64,000 nt of DNA from Phycisphaerae bacterium RAS1 (GTDB lineage: Bacteria; Planctomycetota; Phycisphaerae; UBA1845; Fen-1342): assembly GCA_007859745.1 (NCBI GenBank), contig SMLU01000001.1, forward strand, positions 558,001 to 622,000, written 5' to 3'. Positions within the stretch are counted from its first letter, which is position 1, and the number at the start of each line of letters is the position of its first letter. Both the position numbers and the translations under genes were made by a program. The notes under the pieces were generated by a model. That model saw only the letters and a list, made by a program, of their open reading frames with translations, had not been told where the DNA came from and did not search any database. Positions 54,571-62,334 of the stretch are shown here, in pieces.

Positions 54571-56234
54571 TGACGACGCTGCACGGCTACATTCTGCGCG
54601 AGCTCGTCAAGACGTTCCTGCTCACGCTGCTGGCGCTGACGGCCCTGTTCAGCATGGGCGGCGGGCTGTTCAACCTGCTGAAATACGAGGGGGTGACGGC
54701 GGCGGACGTCGTGCGCGTCATGCCGATGCTGATCCCGATCGCATTGACGCTGACGATGCCGCTGGCGGCGCTCTTCGCCGCCACGATGACCTATGGCCGA
54801 ATGGCCGCCGACAACGAGTTCCTGGCGTGCAAAGCGGCCGGGATCAACCTGCACCGGCTGTTTCTGGCCGTGGCGCTGCTGGGCGTCTTCGTGGCGCTCT
54901 TTACGGCGGTTTTCGCCAGCTACGTGGCGCCGGGGCTGATGCGCGCGCTGGACCATTTCGCGCGGACGAACCTGCGCGACCTGGCGGCCGGACAATTGCG
55001 CTCGAAAGGGTACGTGCGGATCGAGCCGCCCGGCGGGGAGAAGTTCCTGATTACGGCGGAGGGGGTTGAGGCCGTCAGCGACGACGACCTGCGGACCAAG
55101 AATTTCCCGGTCGGACCGAAGATCAGCTATCTCTTCGTCAACGGACCGTCTTTCGTTCATCGCGATCGGCACGACAACCTGGTGCGCTTCACGTCGGCCG
55201 AGTGGGGGCTGTGCAAGTTCGACGCCGGGCACGATCCGATGCAGATTGCGCTGTACGTCGCCAAGGGCCGCGACTTCGACATCGGCAGAAGCGCGGCGCT
55301 GATTGATCAGCAGCAGATCGACGTGCTGGAGGTGCCGCTGCGGATCAAGGAGCGTCCGTCGTTCGTCGATCTGGATACGCTCATGCAGTGGCGCCGCGAG
55401 CCGGAGAACGCGGGCGAGATCCGGCTCGACGTGGACAGGTTCCGTCTCGCCATGGCGTGTGAGCTGTACTATGCCGAGGCGGCCCAGCGGCTGGCGAAGG
55501 GAGGGGTGGTTTCGCTGCCGGCCGAGGCGAATCACGTGTACGAGCTCTCGGCCGACGAGGCGGAGGCGACGCCGCGCTGCCTCAACCTGGCGGGTGTGCG
55601 CGTCATCGACGGCCGCAGCGACGGCGTGAAACTGCTGGAGTACCACGCGCCGCGCGGGCAGTTGGTGATCCGGCCGCAGGAATCGGGAGAGTTGCACGCC
55701 GCTGTGTCGCTGACGCCGAGCGGGTCGCAAAACGTCGTGGAATACAACCTGCGCTCGTCGAACCCGCGCGCCGGACGGAACAAGGCCGAGGAGACGCTGG
55801 CGGGCATCACGCTGTCGCCGGACGATGTCGCCGGGCTGAAGGCTTTTCCGCCGGCGGCGATGATCGATCCGCAGACGCCGATGCCGATCTCGGAGGCGCT
55901 GCGGGAACAGCGAAAAAAACTTCAGGCAAACGCGGCCCAGCTTCGCCGCAAGGTCACGTCGCAGATTCACTGGCGGCTGGCGTCGTCGACCAGCGCGATC
56001 GTGACGGTCGTGATGGGCGCCGTTCTCGGATTGATGTTCCGCGGGTCGCGGGCGCTGACGGCGTTCGCGCTGGCGTTCATCCCGTTCGGCGCGGTCGGCG
56101 TGGTCATCGCCCTCGGGCGGCAACTCACGGAAAAAGGCGGAACCGAGCAGATCGGGCCGTTTGTGATTTGGGGCGGACTGGTGCTCGTGGCGGTCGCGGA
56201 CGGCGTTCTGCTGCGTTTCGGGGTGCGACGATGA
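54570..56234 (+). CDS. lptF: LptF/LptG-family permease, LptF-like
   Basis: 554 residues from ATG 54570. The N-terminal LHGYILRELVKTFLLTLLAL with the second helix VVRVMPMLIPIALTLTMPLAALFA and the cytoplasmic TYGRMAADNEFLACKAAGINLHRL match the family, which moves LPS from the inner membrane with the LptB ATPase. A large periplasmic beta region (about 130-440) is longer than in E. coli LptF, and three helices close the C-terminus (WRLASSTSAIVTVVMGAVLGL). The start overlaps the gdh stop, and lptG follows. Confidence 0.88.
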   Translation: MTTLHGYILRELVKTFLLTLLALTALFSMGGGLFNLLKYEGVTAADVVRVMPMLIPIALTLTMPLAALFAATMTYGRMAADNEFLACKAAGINLHRLFLAVALLGVFVALFTAVFASYVAPGLMRALDHFARTNLRDLAAGQLRSKGYVRIEPPGGEKFLITAEGVEAVSDDDLRTKNFPVGPKISYLFVNGPSFVHRDRHDNLVRFTSAEWGLCKFDAGHDPMQIALYVAKGRDFDIGRSAALIDQQQIDVLEVPLRIKERPSFVDLDTLMQWRREPENAGEIRLDVDRFRLAMACELYYAEAAQRLAKGGVVSLPAEANHVYELSADEAEATPRCLNLAGVRVIDGRSDGVKLLEYHAPRGQLVIRPQESGELHAAVSLTPSGSQNVVEYNLRSSNPRAGRNKAEETLAGITLSPDDVAGLKAFPPAAMIDPQTPMPISEALREQRKKLQANAAQLRRKVTSQIHWRLASSTSAIVTVVMGAVLGLMFRGSRALTAFALAFIPFGAVGVVIALGRQLTEKGGTEQIGPFVIWGGLVLVAVADGVLLRFGVRR

Positions 56235-56235
56235 G

Positions 56236-57387
56236 ATGCCCATCTGGTTGGCTGACTCAGAAGTCGGCCCCGCGTTCGTGGAGCGATGCACGTTGACCGT
56301 CATTGACCGCTACATCATTCGCAGCTTTCTCGGCGGCTACAGCGTGCTGATGTTCGTCGGCATCGGGCTGTACATCCTGAGCGATCTGCTTTTCAACTTC
56401 GACGAGTTCACCGAGAACGCCACGCTGCCGGTGGGGGCCGTGCTGGCGGCGATCGCCGATTACTACTGGTACAATATCCCCCTTTATTTCTCCCAGCTCA
56501 ACGGGCCGGTGATGGCCATGGCCGGCGCCTTTGCGCTCGGGCTGATGCTGAAGGGCAACGAGTTGGCGCCGCTGATCACCGCCGGCGTGCCGCTGCCGCG
56601 CCTCGCGGCGCCGATTCTGGGGGCGGCGCTGGTGATCGTCATCGTGTGGATGGCCAACCGCGAGATTCTCATGCCGCGGATCGCGGGCAAGATCGCGCGG
56701 TCGCACGATGACCTGACCGGTACGCGAACCCAGGCGGTTCACTGCGCCCGCGACGAGAGAAACGTGATCCTCACCGCCGCCCGGTTCTATGCCCGCGACG
56801 GCGGCCTGGCCAAGGTGCTGCTGATCGAGCCGGACGACGCCGGACGCCCCGTTTCGCTGATTCAGGCCGATTCGGCGGACTACGACGCGTCGCGCGGCGT
56901 GTGGCGGCTGAGCAACGGCTTTCGCGTTGCGATGGGCGATCCCGCCGCGGATGAGGGGTTGGGCCGCGGCATTCGGCGCGAACCGCTCGTGGAGTACGCC
57001 TTCGGGCTCACGCCGGCACAGGTCCTGTTGCAGCAGTCCGGGCAGTGGGCCGACCTGATGAGCCTCGCGCAGATGAACGAGTTGCTGTCCACCGGCAACC
57101 TGCCCAACCGGGCCGCGGTGGTTCACAGCCGCGATGGGCGGTTCATGCAGCCCCTGCTTCAGTGGATCCTGCTTGCCCTGGCGGTTCCGGCGTTTCTATG
57201 CCGCGCGCCGACGACGGTGGTAAGCGCCGGAGGAAAAGCGCTGCTGATGTGCGGGGCGCTGTTCTTTGCCGCGTTCGTGATGCAGACGCTGAGCGGCGAA
57301 GACATGCTGACGCGCTTCGCGACCGCGTCGCCGGTGATCATCTTCGGGTCGCTGGCCGTGTATAAGCTGGCGAGCGTGCGGACGTAG
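56236..57387 (+). CDS. lptG: LptF/LptG-family permease, LptG-like
   Basis: 383 residues from ATG 56236; a start closer to VIDRYIIRSFLGGYSVLMF (TTG near 56293) is possible. The helices and segment GLMLKGNELAPLITAGVPLPRLAAPIL match the family. The C-terminal VVHSRDGRFMQPLLQWILLALAVP precedes the last helices. It pairs with the LptF-like protein to form the transporter with LptB (not in the window). Confidence 0.85.
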   Translation: MPIWLADSEVGPAFVERCTLTVIDRYIIRSFLGGYSVLMFVGIGLYILSDLLFNFDEFTENATLPVGAVLAAIADYYWYNIPLYFSQLNGPVMAMAGAFALGLMLKGNELAPLITAGVPLPRLAAPILGAALVIVIVWMANREILMPRIAGKIARSHDDLTGTRTQAVHCARDERNVILTAARFYARDGGLAKVLLIEPDDAGRPVSLIQADSADYDASRGVWRLSNGFRVAMGDPAADEGLGRGIRREPLVEYAFGLTPAQVLLQQSGQWADLMSLAQMNELLSTGNLPNRAAVVHSRDGRFMQPLLQWILLALAVPAFLCRAPTTVVSAGGKALLMCGALFFAAFVMQTLSGEDMLTRFATASPVIIFGSLAVYKLASVRT

Positions 57388-57404
57388 TTCACCGGGAGGG
57401 GAGA

Positions 57405-57487
57405 ACTCCTGGGAAACAGGACAGGGAACGAACCTCGCCAGGCGAGGCCGTTCCCTGTCGTCCTATTCGCTGTTCCCTGTTCCCTTC
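57405..57487. repeat. GTTCCCT repeat hairpin between lptG and LolA-like genes
   Basis: GGGAACA/GTTCCCT units are arranged as an inverted pair between the convergent stops of lptG and the LolA-like gene. The same 7-bp unit is tandemly repeated inside purH at 58744-58796. It may serve as a terminator here. Confidence 0.6.
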
Positions 57488-57488
57488 G

Positions 57489-58385
57489 CTACGGCTTCTT
57501 TCCCGGCAGTTTCGGCAGCTTGGGCTTCTTGTCGTCCTTCTTCGGCTCTTCCTGCTTCGGTTCTTCCTTCTTGGGCTGGTCCTTTTTCGGCTCCTCCGCC
57601 TTCGGCTCGGCGGCGGGCTCTTCGGTCTTCGGCTCGGCGGCCGGCTGGGCGCCGGTTTCGGTCGCGGCCGGTTCCTTCGTCAAGTCCTGGACCGTGACAC
57701 CCGCGGGCGGCGTGAACTTGTACTGGCTCTCGTCGCCGCCGGCGTTGAGCTTGATGTCCGTCAGGAGCGTCGTGCCGACCTGCTTGTCGTTGCCGTCGAA
57801 CTGCACGACTTTTGACGCCAGGCCCGAGTCCTTGCGGTAGTACATCACGCTGCGGCCGGCCGGGGGTGTGCCGGCGGGCATGTTGACCTTGGCTTCGACC
57901 ACCCAGCAGTCGACCCCGTCGACCTTCTCGTCCGGCAGGGCCTTGAGCGTCATCATCTGCTTCATCTCTTTGAAGCCGTTCGTGTCGGGCGTGGCCTTGG
58001 TCTTGGTGCAGGTTTTGGTACCCTTGTTTGCGCCGGCCAGCTCCTCGCGCAGCATCCAGGTGAACTCGCCGTCGCCGATGACCAGCGATTTGGCCTCGGT
58101 CTTCTCCTCCTTGCCGCTCATGTTGGTGGTGGTGGCGTCCTGCGCTTCATAGCGGTAGTAGAGCTTGCCGCCCTTGCGCAGGAACTCCTGCGAACCCTTG
58201 CTCTGGTAGGCGAAGCTCATGCCCTGGCCCGAATCCGTCTTGCTGTCGATCGTCATCTTCGCGCTGTACGACGTGATTTTCTTGTACGCCTCGTCGATTT
58301 TCTTCTCGATGTCCTCGAGCGTGTCGGCCATCGCCGTTGTCGCAAGCAGGACGAGGGTCGATCCCAGCACCTTCCGTAGCGTCAT
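57489..58385 (-). CDS. LolA-like outer-membrane carrier protein with Lys/Glu/Pro tail
   Basis: 298 residues. A signal peptide covers about the first 20 residues. The body resembles LolA/LolB-type folds (IDEAYKKITSYSAKMTIDS, GKLYYRYEAQDA, GLASKVVQFDGNDKQVGTTLLTDIKLN). The last 60 residues are a Lys/Glu/Pro-rich tail (EEPKKDQPKKEEPKQEEP). The neighbouring LptF/LptG genes suggest an envelope role. It is not a typical LolA in detail, and another secreted carrier function is possible. Confidence 0.72.
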   Translation of the reverse strand: MTLRKVLGSTLVLLATTAMADTLEDIEKKIDEAYKKITSYSAKMTIDSKTDSGQGMSFAYQSKGSQEFLRKGGKLYYRYEAQDATTTNMSGKEEKTEAKSLVIGDGEFTWMLREELAGANKGTKTCTKTKATPDTNGFKEMKQMMTLKALPDEKVDGVDCWVVEAKVNMPAGTPPAGRSVMYYRKDSGLASKVVQFDGNDKQVGTTLLTDIKLNAGGDESQYKFTPPAGVTVQDLTKEPAATETGAQPAAEPKTEEPAAEPKAEEPKKDQPKKEEPKQEEPKKDDKKPKLPKLPGKKP

Positions 58386-58547
58386 CGATGTTGCTCCTCG
58401 CCAGAGTGGCGTTTGTGCGGCGGTCGAAAACGGCCGACCGTGTGCCGTGGTTTTGGGCCGCGGACTAGGACGATCGCGGTCCGCGTCCTATTCATACGCA
58501 ATCCGAGCCGGCGGCCCTCAAATAATAATCGCTTCTTCCACCGCCCG

Positions 58548-61103
58548 TCAGTGCCGGAAATGGCGCGTGCCGGTGAAGATCATGGCCACGCCGCGCTGGT
58601 TGCACAGGGCGATCGTCTGCTCGTCGCGCTTGCTCCCGCCGGGCTGAATGATGGCGGTGACTCCGGCGTCGATGAGCAGCGTCGGGCCGTCCGGGAAGGG
58701 GAAAAAAGCATCGGAGGCGGCCACCGGAGCGACCCCAACCGGCCTGTTCGCTGTTCCCTGCTCACTGTTCCCTGTTCCCTGTTCCCTGTTCCCTTCCCCC
58801 AAATGCCCATTCTCGCGCGCCAGCCACACCGCAACCCGGCAACTCATCACCCGGCTCATTTGCCCCGCCCCGTTTCCGATCAGCATTCCGTCGCGGACGA
58901 TGCTGATCGCGTTCGACTTCGTGTGCTTGCAGATCAGCCACGCCAGCCGCAGGTCGGCCAGCTCCGCCTCGGTCGGTGCGCGCTCCGTCACAACCTTCCA
59001 CTCTTCCTCATTCAGGCCGAGCAGGTCCGGCGTCTGTACCAGCATCCCGCCGGCGATGCTGCGGTATTGCAGTTCGTTCGGGTCGAGCGGCTGGGACATA
59101 TCGCCGACGGCCAGAAGTCGGACGTTCTGGCCCCATTTCTTGGGGGCTTGCACCGCCGGCAACTCGCGGAGCGCGCGGATTCGATCCTCGTCGATCGCGG
59201 CGCCGCCGCGATCCTGCGCCGCGGCTAACAGCTCCGCGTTTCCGCGGATCACCGCGATCGCCGCCTCGGTGAAGCTCGGCGCGATCCAAACCTCCACGAA
59301 AAACCCGCCCGGCGCATTCGCCGCGCCCGCTTCCTTCAGTGGCTTTCCGAGGCGGTCGTAGGTCTCCATCACCGCCGCCGCGAACTCGGCGTCGATCTCG
59401 AAGTTGCACGCCAGCACCCCGCCCATCGCGGCATTTGGATCGGCGAGATAGGCCTTGCGATACGCCTCAATCGCGCTCGAACCCACGGCCGTCCCGCAGG
59501 GGTTGTTGTGCTTAACGAAAACGCACGCAGCTACTCCGGGGCCGGCTCCTGTCGCACCCGTTCCAGTGGCACCGGTTCCTGTGGCACCGGTTCCTGTGGC
59601 ACCGGTTTCCAACCGGTGACTGTTTTCACGGGTTTCCAACCCGTGCCTCCGCGGGTTGCCCGCCCATTCCTGAAACCCATAATCCGACCGCCAAAACCAC
59701 TGATATGGCAACCGCTCGATGATCCGCGCAGTAACAGGATTCGCCTCGATATACTCCCACGTCTCGCCGAATTCCTTTTCATTGCGCATCACTCGATCAA
59801 ACGCCTCGTCCATCCACATCGCCCCGGTCACGCCCCGTTGCAGGTTGATCTCCTTGGCGCTGTACCGCTTGATGCTGTGCAGCAGCTCCCCGAGCGACAC
59901 CCACCGGCCGGGCGCGACCTCATGCGGCGTCAGCAGCAGATGCACGTGATCGGGCATGACGCTGGCGCAGTGCAGCGTCAGCTTCTTGCCGTGCCAATAT
60001 GTGCAGGCTGCGAGGACGACGTCGCGTTCGGCCGGGTTGAGCTGGCCTTGGCGGAGCCGGAAGGTGACGAAGTAGGTGGCGCCGGGAACCTGCAGGTGCG
60101 GCAGGTTGCGCTCGGTCCATTGCTCCTGCGAGATGCGGTTTGCAACGGGGCGGCCTTCGGCCGCGGCACGGGTTGGAAACCCGTGAAAACAGTCACCGGT
60201 TGGAAACCGGTGCCACAGGGACCGGTGCCACAAGTTCTTCCCCGTCGCCGCGGCGCGGGTCAGCTCGGCGCACAGGCCGAGGGCGGCGTCGGCGTCGAGG
60301 TAGTTGTTGTACGACAGCTTGGGTTGACCGCTGCTGTCCGTGGTTTCGGCGTCAGCGACTGCCAGATCGAACACCCCTTCGATCTGAACGGCATCGGCCG
60401 ATTGAGGCGGGTTCTCGCCGTATCGCAGCCGGTCGACGACAACGCCCGCCGCGCCGCGGACAAACGGCTGCGCTTGGGGATCAAGCGCGCGGCTGAGCCA
60501 CGCCGCGATGTCCCAGTCATAGTCGGAAGTGGCGTAGTACGCGGCGAATGCACCGATATCTCGGCCGGCAAGAAACAGCTGCTCCGGCTCGCCGAGTCGC
60601 AGCTTCGCAAGCAGGCCATTCGGGTCGCGAAGCGCCTCCAACACGACGTGATACGAATCGGCCGCACACGCAACCAGCACATGCCTGTGATTCTTCGCCG
60701 CCGCGCGGAGCAGCGCCACGCCGCCGATGTCGATCATCTCAATCGCCTGCTCGAACGTGCAGTTCGGATCGGCGATGGTCTTTTCGAACGGGTAGAGATT
60801 CACGACCACCATGTCGATCGGCTTGATCCCCGCCGCCGCGAGCTGCCGCATGTGCTCCGCGTTGTCGCGGTCGGCCAGGATGCCGGCGTGGATCGCCGGG
60901 TGCAGCGTCTTGACCCGCCCGTCCAGCATCTCCGGAAAACCGGTGATGACCTCGATCAGCGTGACCGGAATCCCCGCCTCGCGAAGCGTTTTGGCCGTCC
61001 CGCCGGTGCTAATGATCTCAATGCCGAATTCCTCGTGCAGGGCGCGGGCGAAATCGACGATCCCGGTCTTGTCCCAGACGCTGATCAGCGCGCGGCGGAT
61101 CAT
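58548..61103 (-). CDS. purH: Bifunctional purine biosynthesis protein PurH with an in-frame RAYT insertion
   Basis: 851 residues from ATG 61103 (MIRRALISVWDKTGI); a longer frame to 61421 is not supported. PurH carries out AICAR formyl transfer and IMP cyclisation. The cyclohydrolase part (STGGTAKTLREAGI, DMVVVNLYPFEKT) covers about residues 1-200. The transformylase part begins with LSYNNYLDADAALGLCAEL and is cut at about residue 289 by a 235-residue IS200-like transposase insertion, then resumes near 525 with ACVFVKHNNPCG (Lys531, His532) and ends with IIQPGGSKRDEQTIA and RHFRH. A second insertion of about 20-25 residues (EGNREQGTGNSEQGTANR) lies near 768-787. No stop or frameshift is present. 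The family is normally about 510-540 residues. Confidence 0.9.
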   Translation of the reverse strand: MIRRALISVWDKTGIVDFARALHEEFGIEIISTGGTAKTLREAGIPVTLIEVITGFPEMLDGRVKTLHPAIHAGILADRDNAEHMRQLAAAGIKPIDMVVVNLYPFEKTIADPNCTFEQAIEMIDIGGVALLRAAAKNHRHVLVACAADSYHVVLEALRDPNGLLAKLRLGEPEQLFLAGRDIGAFAAYYATSDYDWDIAAWLSRALDPQAQPFVRGAAGVVVDRLRYGENPPQSADAVQIEGVFDLAVADAETTDSSGQPKLSYNNYLDADAALGLCAELTRAAATGKNLWHRSLWHRFPTGDCFHGFPTRAAAEGRPVANRISQEQWTERNLPHLQVPGATYFVTFRLRQGQLNPAERDVVLAACTYWHGKKLTLHCASVMPDHVHLLLTPHEVAPGRWVSLGELLHSIKRYSAKEINLQRGVTGAMWMDEAFDRVMRNEKEFGETWEYIEANPVTARIIERLPYQWFWRSDYGFQEWAGNPRRHGLETRENSHRLETGATGTGATGTGATGTGATGAGPGVAACVFVKHNNPCGTAVGSSAIEAYRKAYLADPNAAMGGVLACNFEIDAEFAAAVMETYDRLGKPLKEAGAANAPGGFFVEVWIAPSFTEAAIAVIRGNAELLAAAQDRGGAAIDEDRIRALRELPAVQAPKKWGQNVRLLAVGDMSQPLDPNELQYRSIAGGMLVQTPDLLGLNEEEWKVVTERAPTEAELADLRLAWLICKHTKSNAISIVRDGMLIGNGAGQMSRVMSCRVAVWLARENGHLGEGNREQGTGNSEQGTANRPVGVAPVAASDAFFPFPDGPTLLIDAGVTAIIQPGGSKRDEQTIALCNQRGVAMIFTGTRHFRH
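58744..58796. repeat. Tandem GTTCCCT heptamer repeats inside purH
   Basis: Five or more near-exact copies of the 7-bp unit GTTCCCT, with one variant ACTGTTCCCTG boundary, are read in frame as GNREQGTGNSEQG. They separate ENGHLGE from the conserved ASDAFFPFPDG of PurH. The unit resembles the repeats at 57405-57487. Confidence 0.85.
59546..59605. repeat. 15-bp tandem repeats at one end of the RAYT insertion
   Basis: About four copies of the unit TTCCTGTGGCACCGG occur; the first is diverged. Read on the minus strand they encode a GATGT pentapeptide repeat. They sit between the 3' inverted repeat and the resumed PurH sequence. Confidence 0.8.
59593..59647. repeat. REP-like double hairpin, arm 1 of the RAYT element
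   Basis: Two stem-loops at 59600-59618 and 59627-59645, each with a 7-bp stem and loop TTCCA, spaced by ACTGTTTT. It is the exact complement of 60165-60219. Confidence 0.9.
60165..60219. repeat. REP-like double hairpin, arm 2 of the RAYT element
   Basis: Exact reverse complement of 59593-59647 over 55 bp. It marks the 5' end of the insertion relative to purH and is read as FPTGDCFHGFPTR in the fused protein. Confidence 0.9.
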
Positions 61104-61137
61104 GGGCGCGTTATAGCAGATGGGGCGCTTCGCAGGC

Positions 61138-61228
61138 AAAATGTCGAATGTCGAATTCAGAAGGTCGCCGCGCGAAAGAGGCGTGAGCGGGGCATTCGAT
61201 CTTCGCCATTCGACATTCGAGATTCTCA
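61138..61228. repeat. ATTCGACATTCGA-type inverted repeat upstream of purH
   Basis: TGTCGAATGTCGAATTC and the inverse ATTCGACATTCGAG bracket a GC-rich middle. It lies in the divergent gap between purH (minus) and the BtpA-like gene (plus), so it could overlap promoters of either gene. Confidence 0.7.
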
Positions 61229-61254
61229 CCGCCTCACGCCGTATCATCCGCCGC

Positions 61255-62055
61255 ATGAACCTCTTCTCCGGTGCGAAGGCGCTGCTCGCCATGATCCACG
61301 TCGGCGCCCTGCCGGGCACGCCGCGGGCGACACGTCCGTTGAGCGAAGTCGTTGCGCAGACCGTGGACGAAGCGCGCATCTTCACCGACGCCGGCGTCGA
61401 TGGCCTCCTGATCGAGAACATGCACGACGTGCCCTACCTGTGCGGCTCGGTCGGGCCGGAGATCGTCGCGGCCATGACCGCCGTCGGCGTAGCCGTTCGG
61501 GCCGCCTCACCGTTGCCGCTGGGTGTGCAAATCCTGGCGGCCGCCAATCGCGAGGCGCTGGCGGTCGCACACGCCTGCGGAGCGGGCTTCGTGCGCGTCG
61601 AGAATTTCGCCTTTGCGCACGTCGCCGATGAGGGGCTGATGCCCACCGCCGACGCCGGGCCGCTGCTCCGCTATCGGCGGCAGATCGGCGCCGACGCCGT
61701 CCGCATCCTCACCGACGTGAAGAAGAAACACAGCAGCCACGCCATTACGGCGGACATCTCGCTTGACGAGGCGGCGTCGGCGGCGGAGTTTTTCGGCGCT
61801 GACGGCGTGATCGTCACCGGCTCGGCCACCGGCCGGCCCACCTCGCCGGAGGACGTGGCCGCCGTGCGGCAGGCCGTGAAGTGCAGCGTGTGCGTCGGCT
61901 CCGGCGTGACGCCGCAAACACTGCCGGCCCTCTGGCCGCACGCGGACGTGTTCATCGTGGGGTCCTATCTCAAGCAGGCGGGCGTCTGGTCCAATCCGGT
62001 CGATCCGGCGCGGGTAGGCCACCTCGTGGATGCCGCCGCGGCGCTGCGGCGGTAG
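61255..62055 (+). CDS. BtpA/SgcQ-family protein
   Basis: 266 residues from ATG 61255 (MNLFSGAKALLAMIHVGALPG); a longer frame to 61120 passes through a repeat. A TIM-barrel of the BtpA family is indicated by AMIHVGALPGTP, DAGVDGLLIENMHDVPY, GVQILAAANREALAVAHA, FVRVENFAFAHVADEG and VIVTGSATGRPTSPEDV. In cyanobacteria BtpA affects photosystem I stability, but members in non-photosynthetic bacteria have no settled role. Confidence 0.88.
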   Translation: MNLFSGAKALLAMIHVGALPGTPRATRPLSEVVAQTVDEARIFTDAGVDGLLIENMHDVPYLCGSVGPEIVAAMTAVGVAVRAASPLPLGVQILAAANREALAVAHACGAGFVRVENFAFAHVADEGLMPTADAGPLLRYRRQIGADAVRILTDVKKKHSSHAITADISLDEAASAAEFFGADGVIVTGSATGRPTSPEDVAAVRQAVKCSVCVGSGVTPQTLPALWPHADVFIVGSYLKQAGVWSNPVDPARVGHLVDAAAALRR

Positions 62056-62097
62056 CGCGCGGATCACGCGGCGATCAAAGTTGCGAGCAACGGCATC

Positions 62098-62198
62098 TTT
62101 CCAAACCCGCCGCGCCAAGCGGCGGGTTGACGATCGTGGGCGATCGGTGCTACACGTGCCGGAGACGTCGACCCGCAGCTTGGCGCGGCGGGTTCGGA
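62098..62198 (+). repeat. REP-like palindromic pair, copy 3 (GAACCCGCCGCGCCAAG family)
   Basis: Arms 62098-62131 and about 62167-62198 pair with a few mismatches; each holds the CCCGCCGC-type hairpin. The spacer matches copy 2 (GATCGT...GGCGATCGGTGC). It fills most of the gap between the BtpA-like gene and nuoH. Confidence 0.83.
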
Positions 62199-62334
62199 CA
62201 GTCAGGCGCGCCAAGACTGCCAGAGACTCTGGTCACAGCACCGCAGGCACCGCCGTAAGCCGCGCCGCCGCGGGGCGCTTTACGCTCGCGCGTCGGCGCT
62301 ATAGTCTGGCACTGCGGTTTGAAACGAGTGGAAG

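Larger units (their letters stand above)
59580..60232 (-). mobile_element. REP-associated tyrosine transposase (RAYT) element inside purH
   Basis: The minus strand encodes an IS200-like Y1 transposase domain (PurH residues about 305-480). It has TERNLPHLQVPGATYFVTFRL, the HUH-type motif MPDHVHLLL (His386, His388 of the fusion) and WEYIEANP with a candidate catalytic Tyr451. Inverted repeats bound it: 59580-59647 and 60165-60232, 68 bp with one mismatch, 55 bp perfect. Each arm holds two stem-loops (CACCGGT-TTCCA-ACCGGTG and CACGGGT-TTCCA-ACCCGTG), an arrangement typical of REP pairs. No ATG or GTG precedes the HVH motif in the insertion frame, so any protein must come from the purH frame. No target duplication is evident. 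Confidence 0.88.

Noticed and set aside
58548-61103. Intein inside PurH
   Set aside because: The insertion has no intein N-terminal Cys/Ser block or C-terminal HN motif, and its core matches IS200-like transposases.
58548-61103. purH as a pseudogene
   Set aside because: The frame is open throughout, both halves keep conserved motifs including KHNNPCG, and no frameshift is seen. Activity is unproven, so this remains possible but is not the simplest reading.
61103-61421. N-terminal extension of PurH by 106 residues
   Set aside because: The extra codons pass through an ATTCGACATTCGA repeat and antisense to the BtpA-like gene; the conserved PurH start is at 61103.
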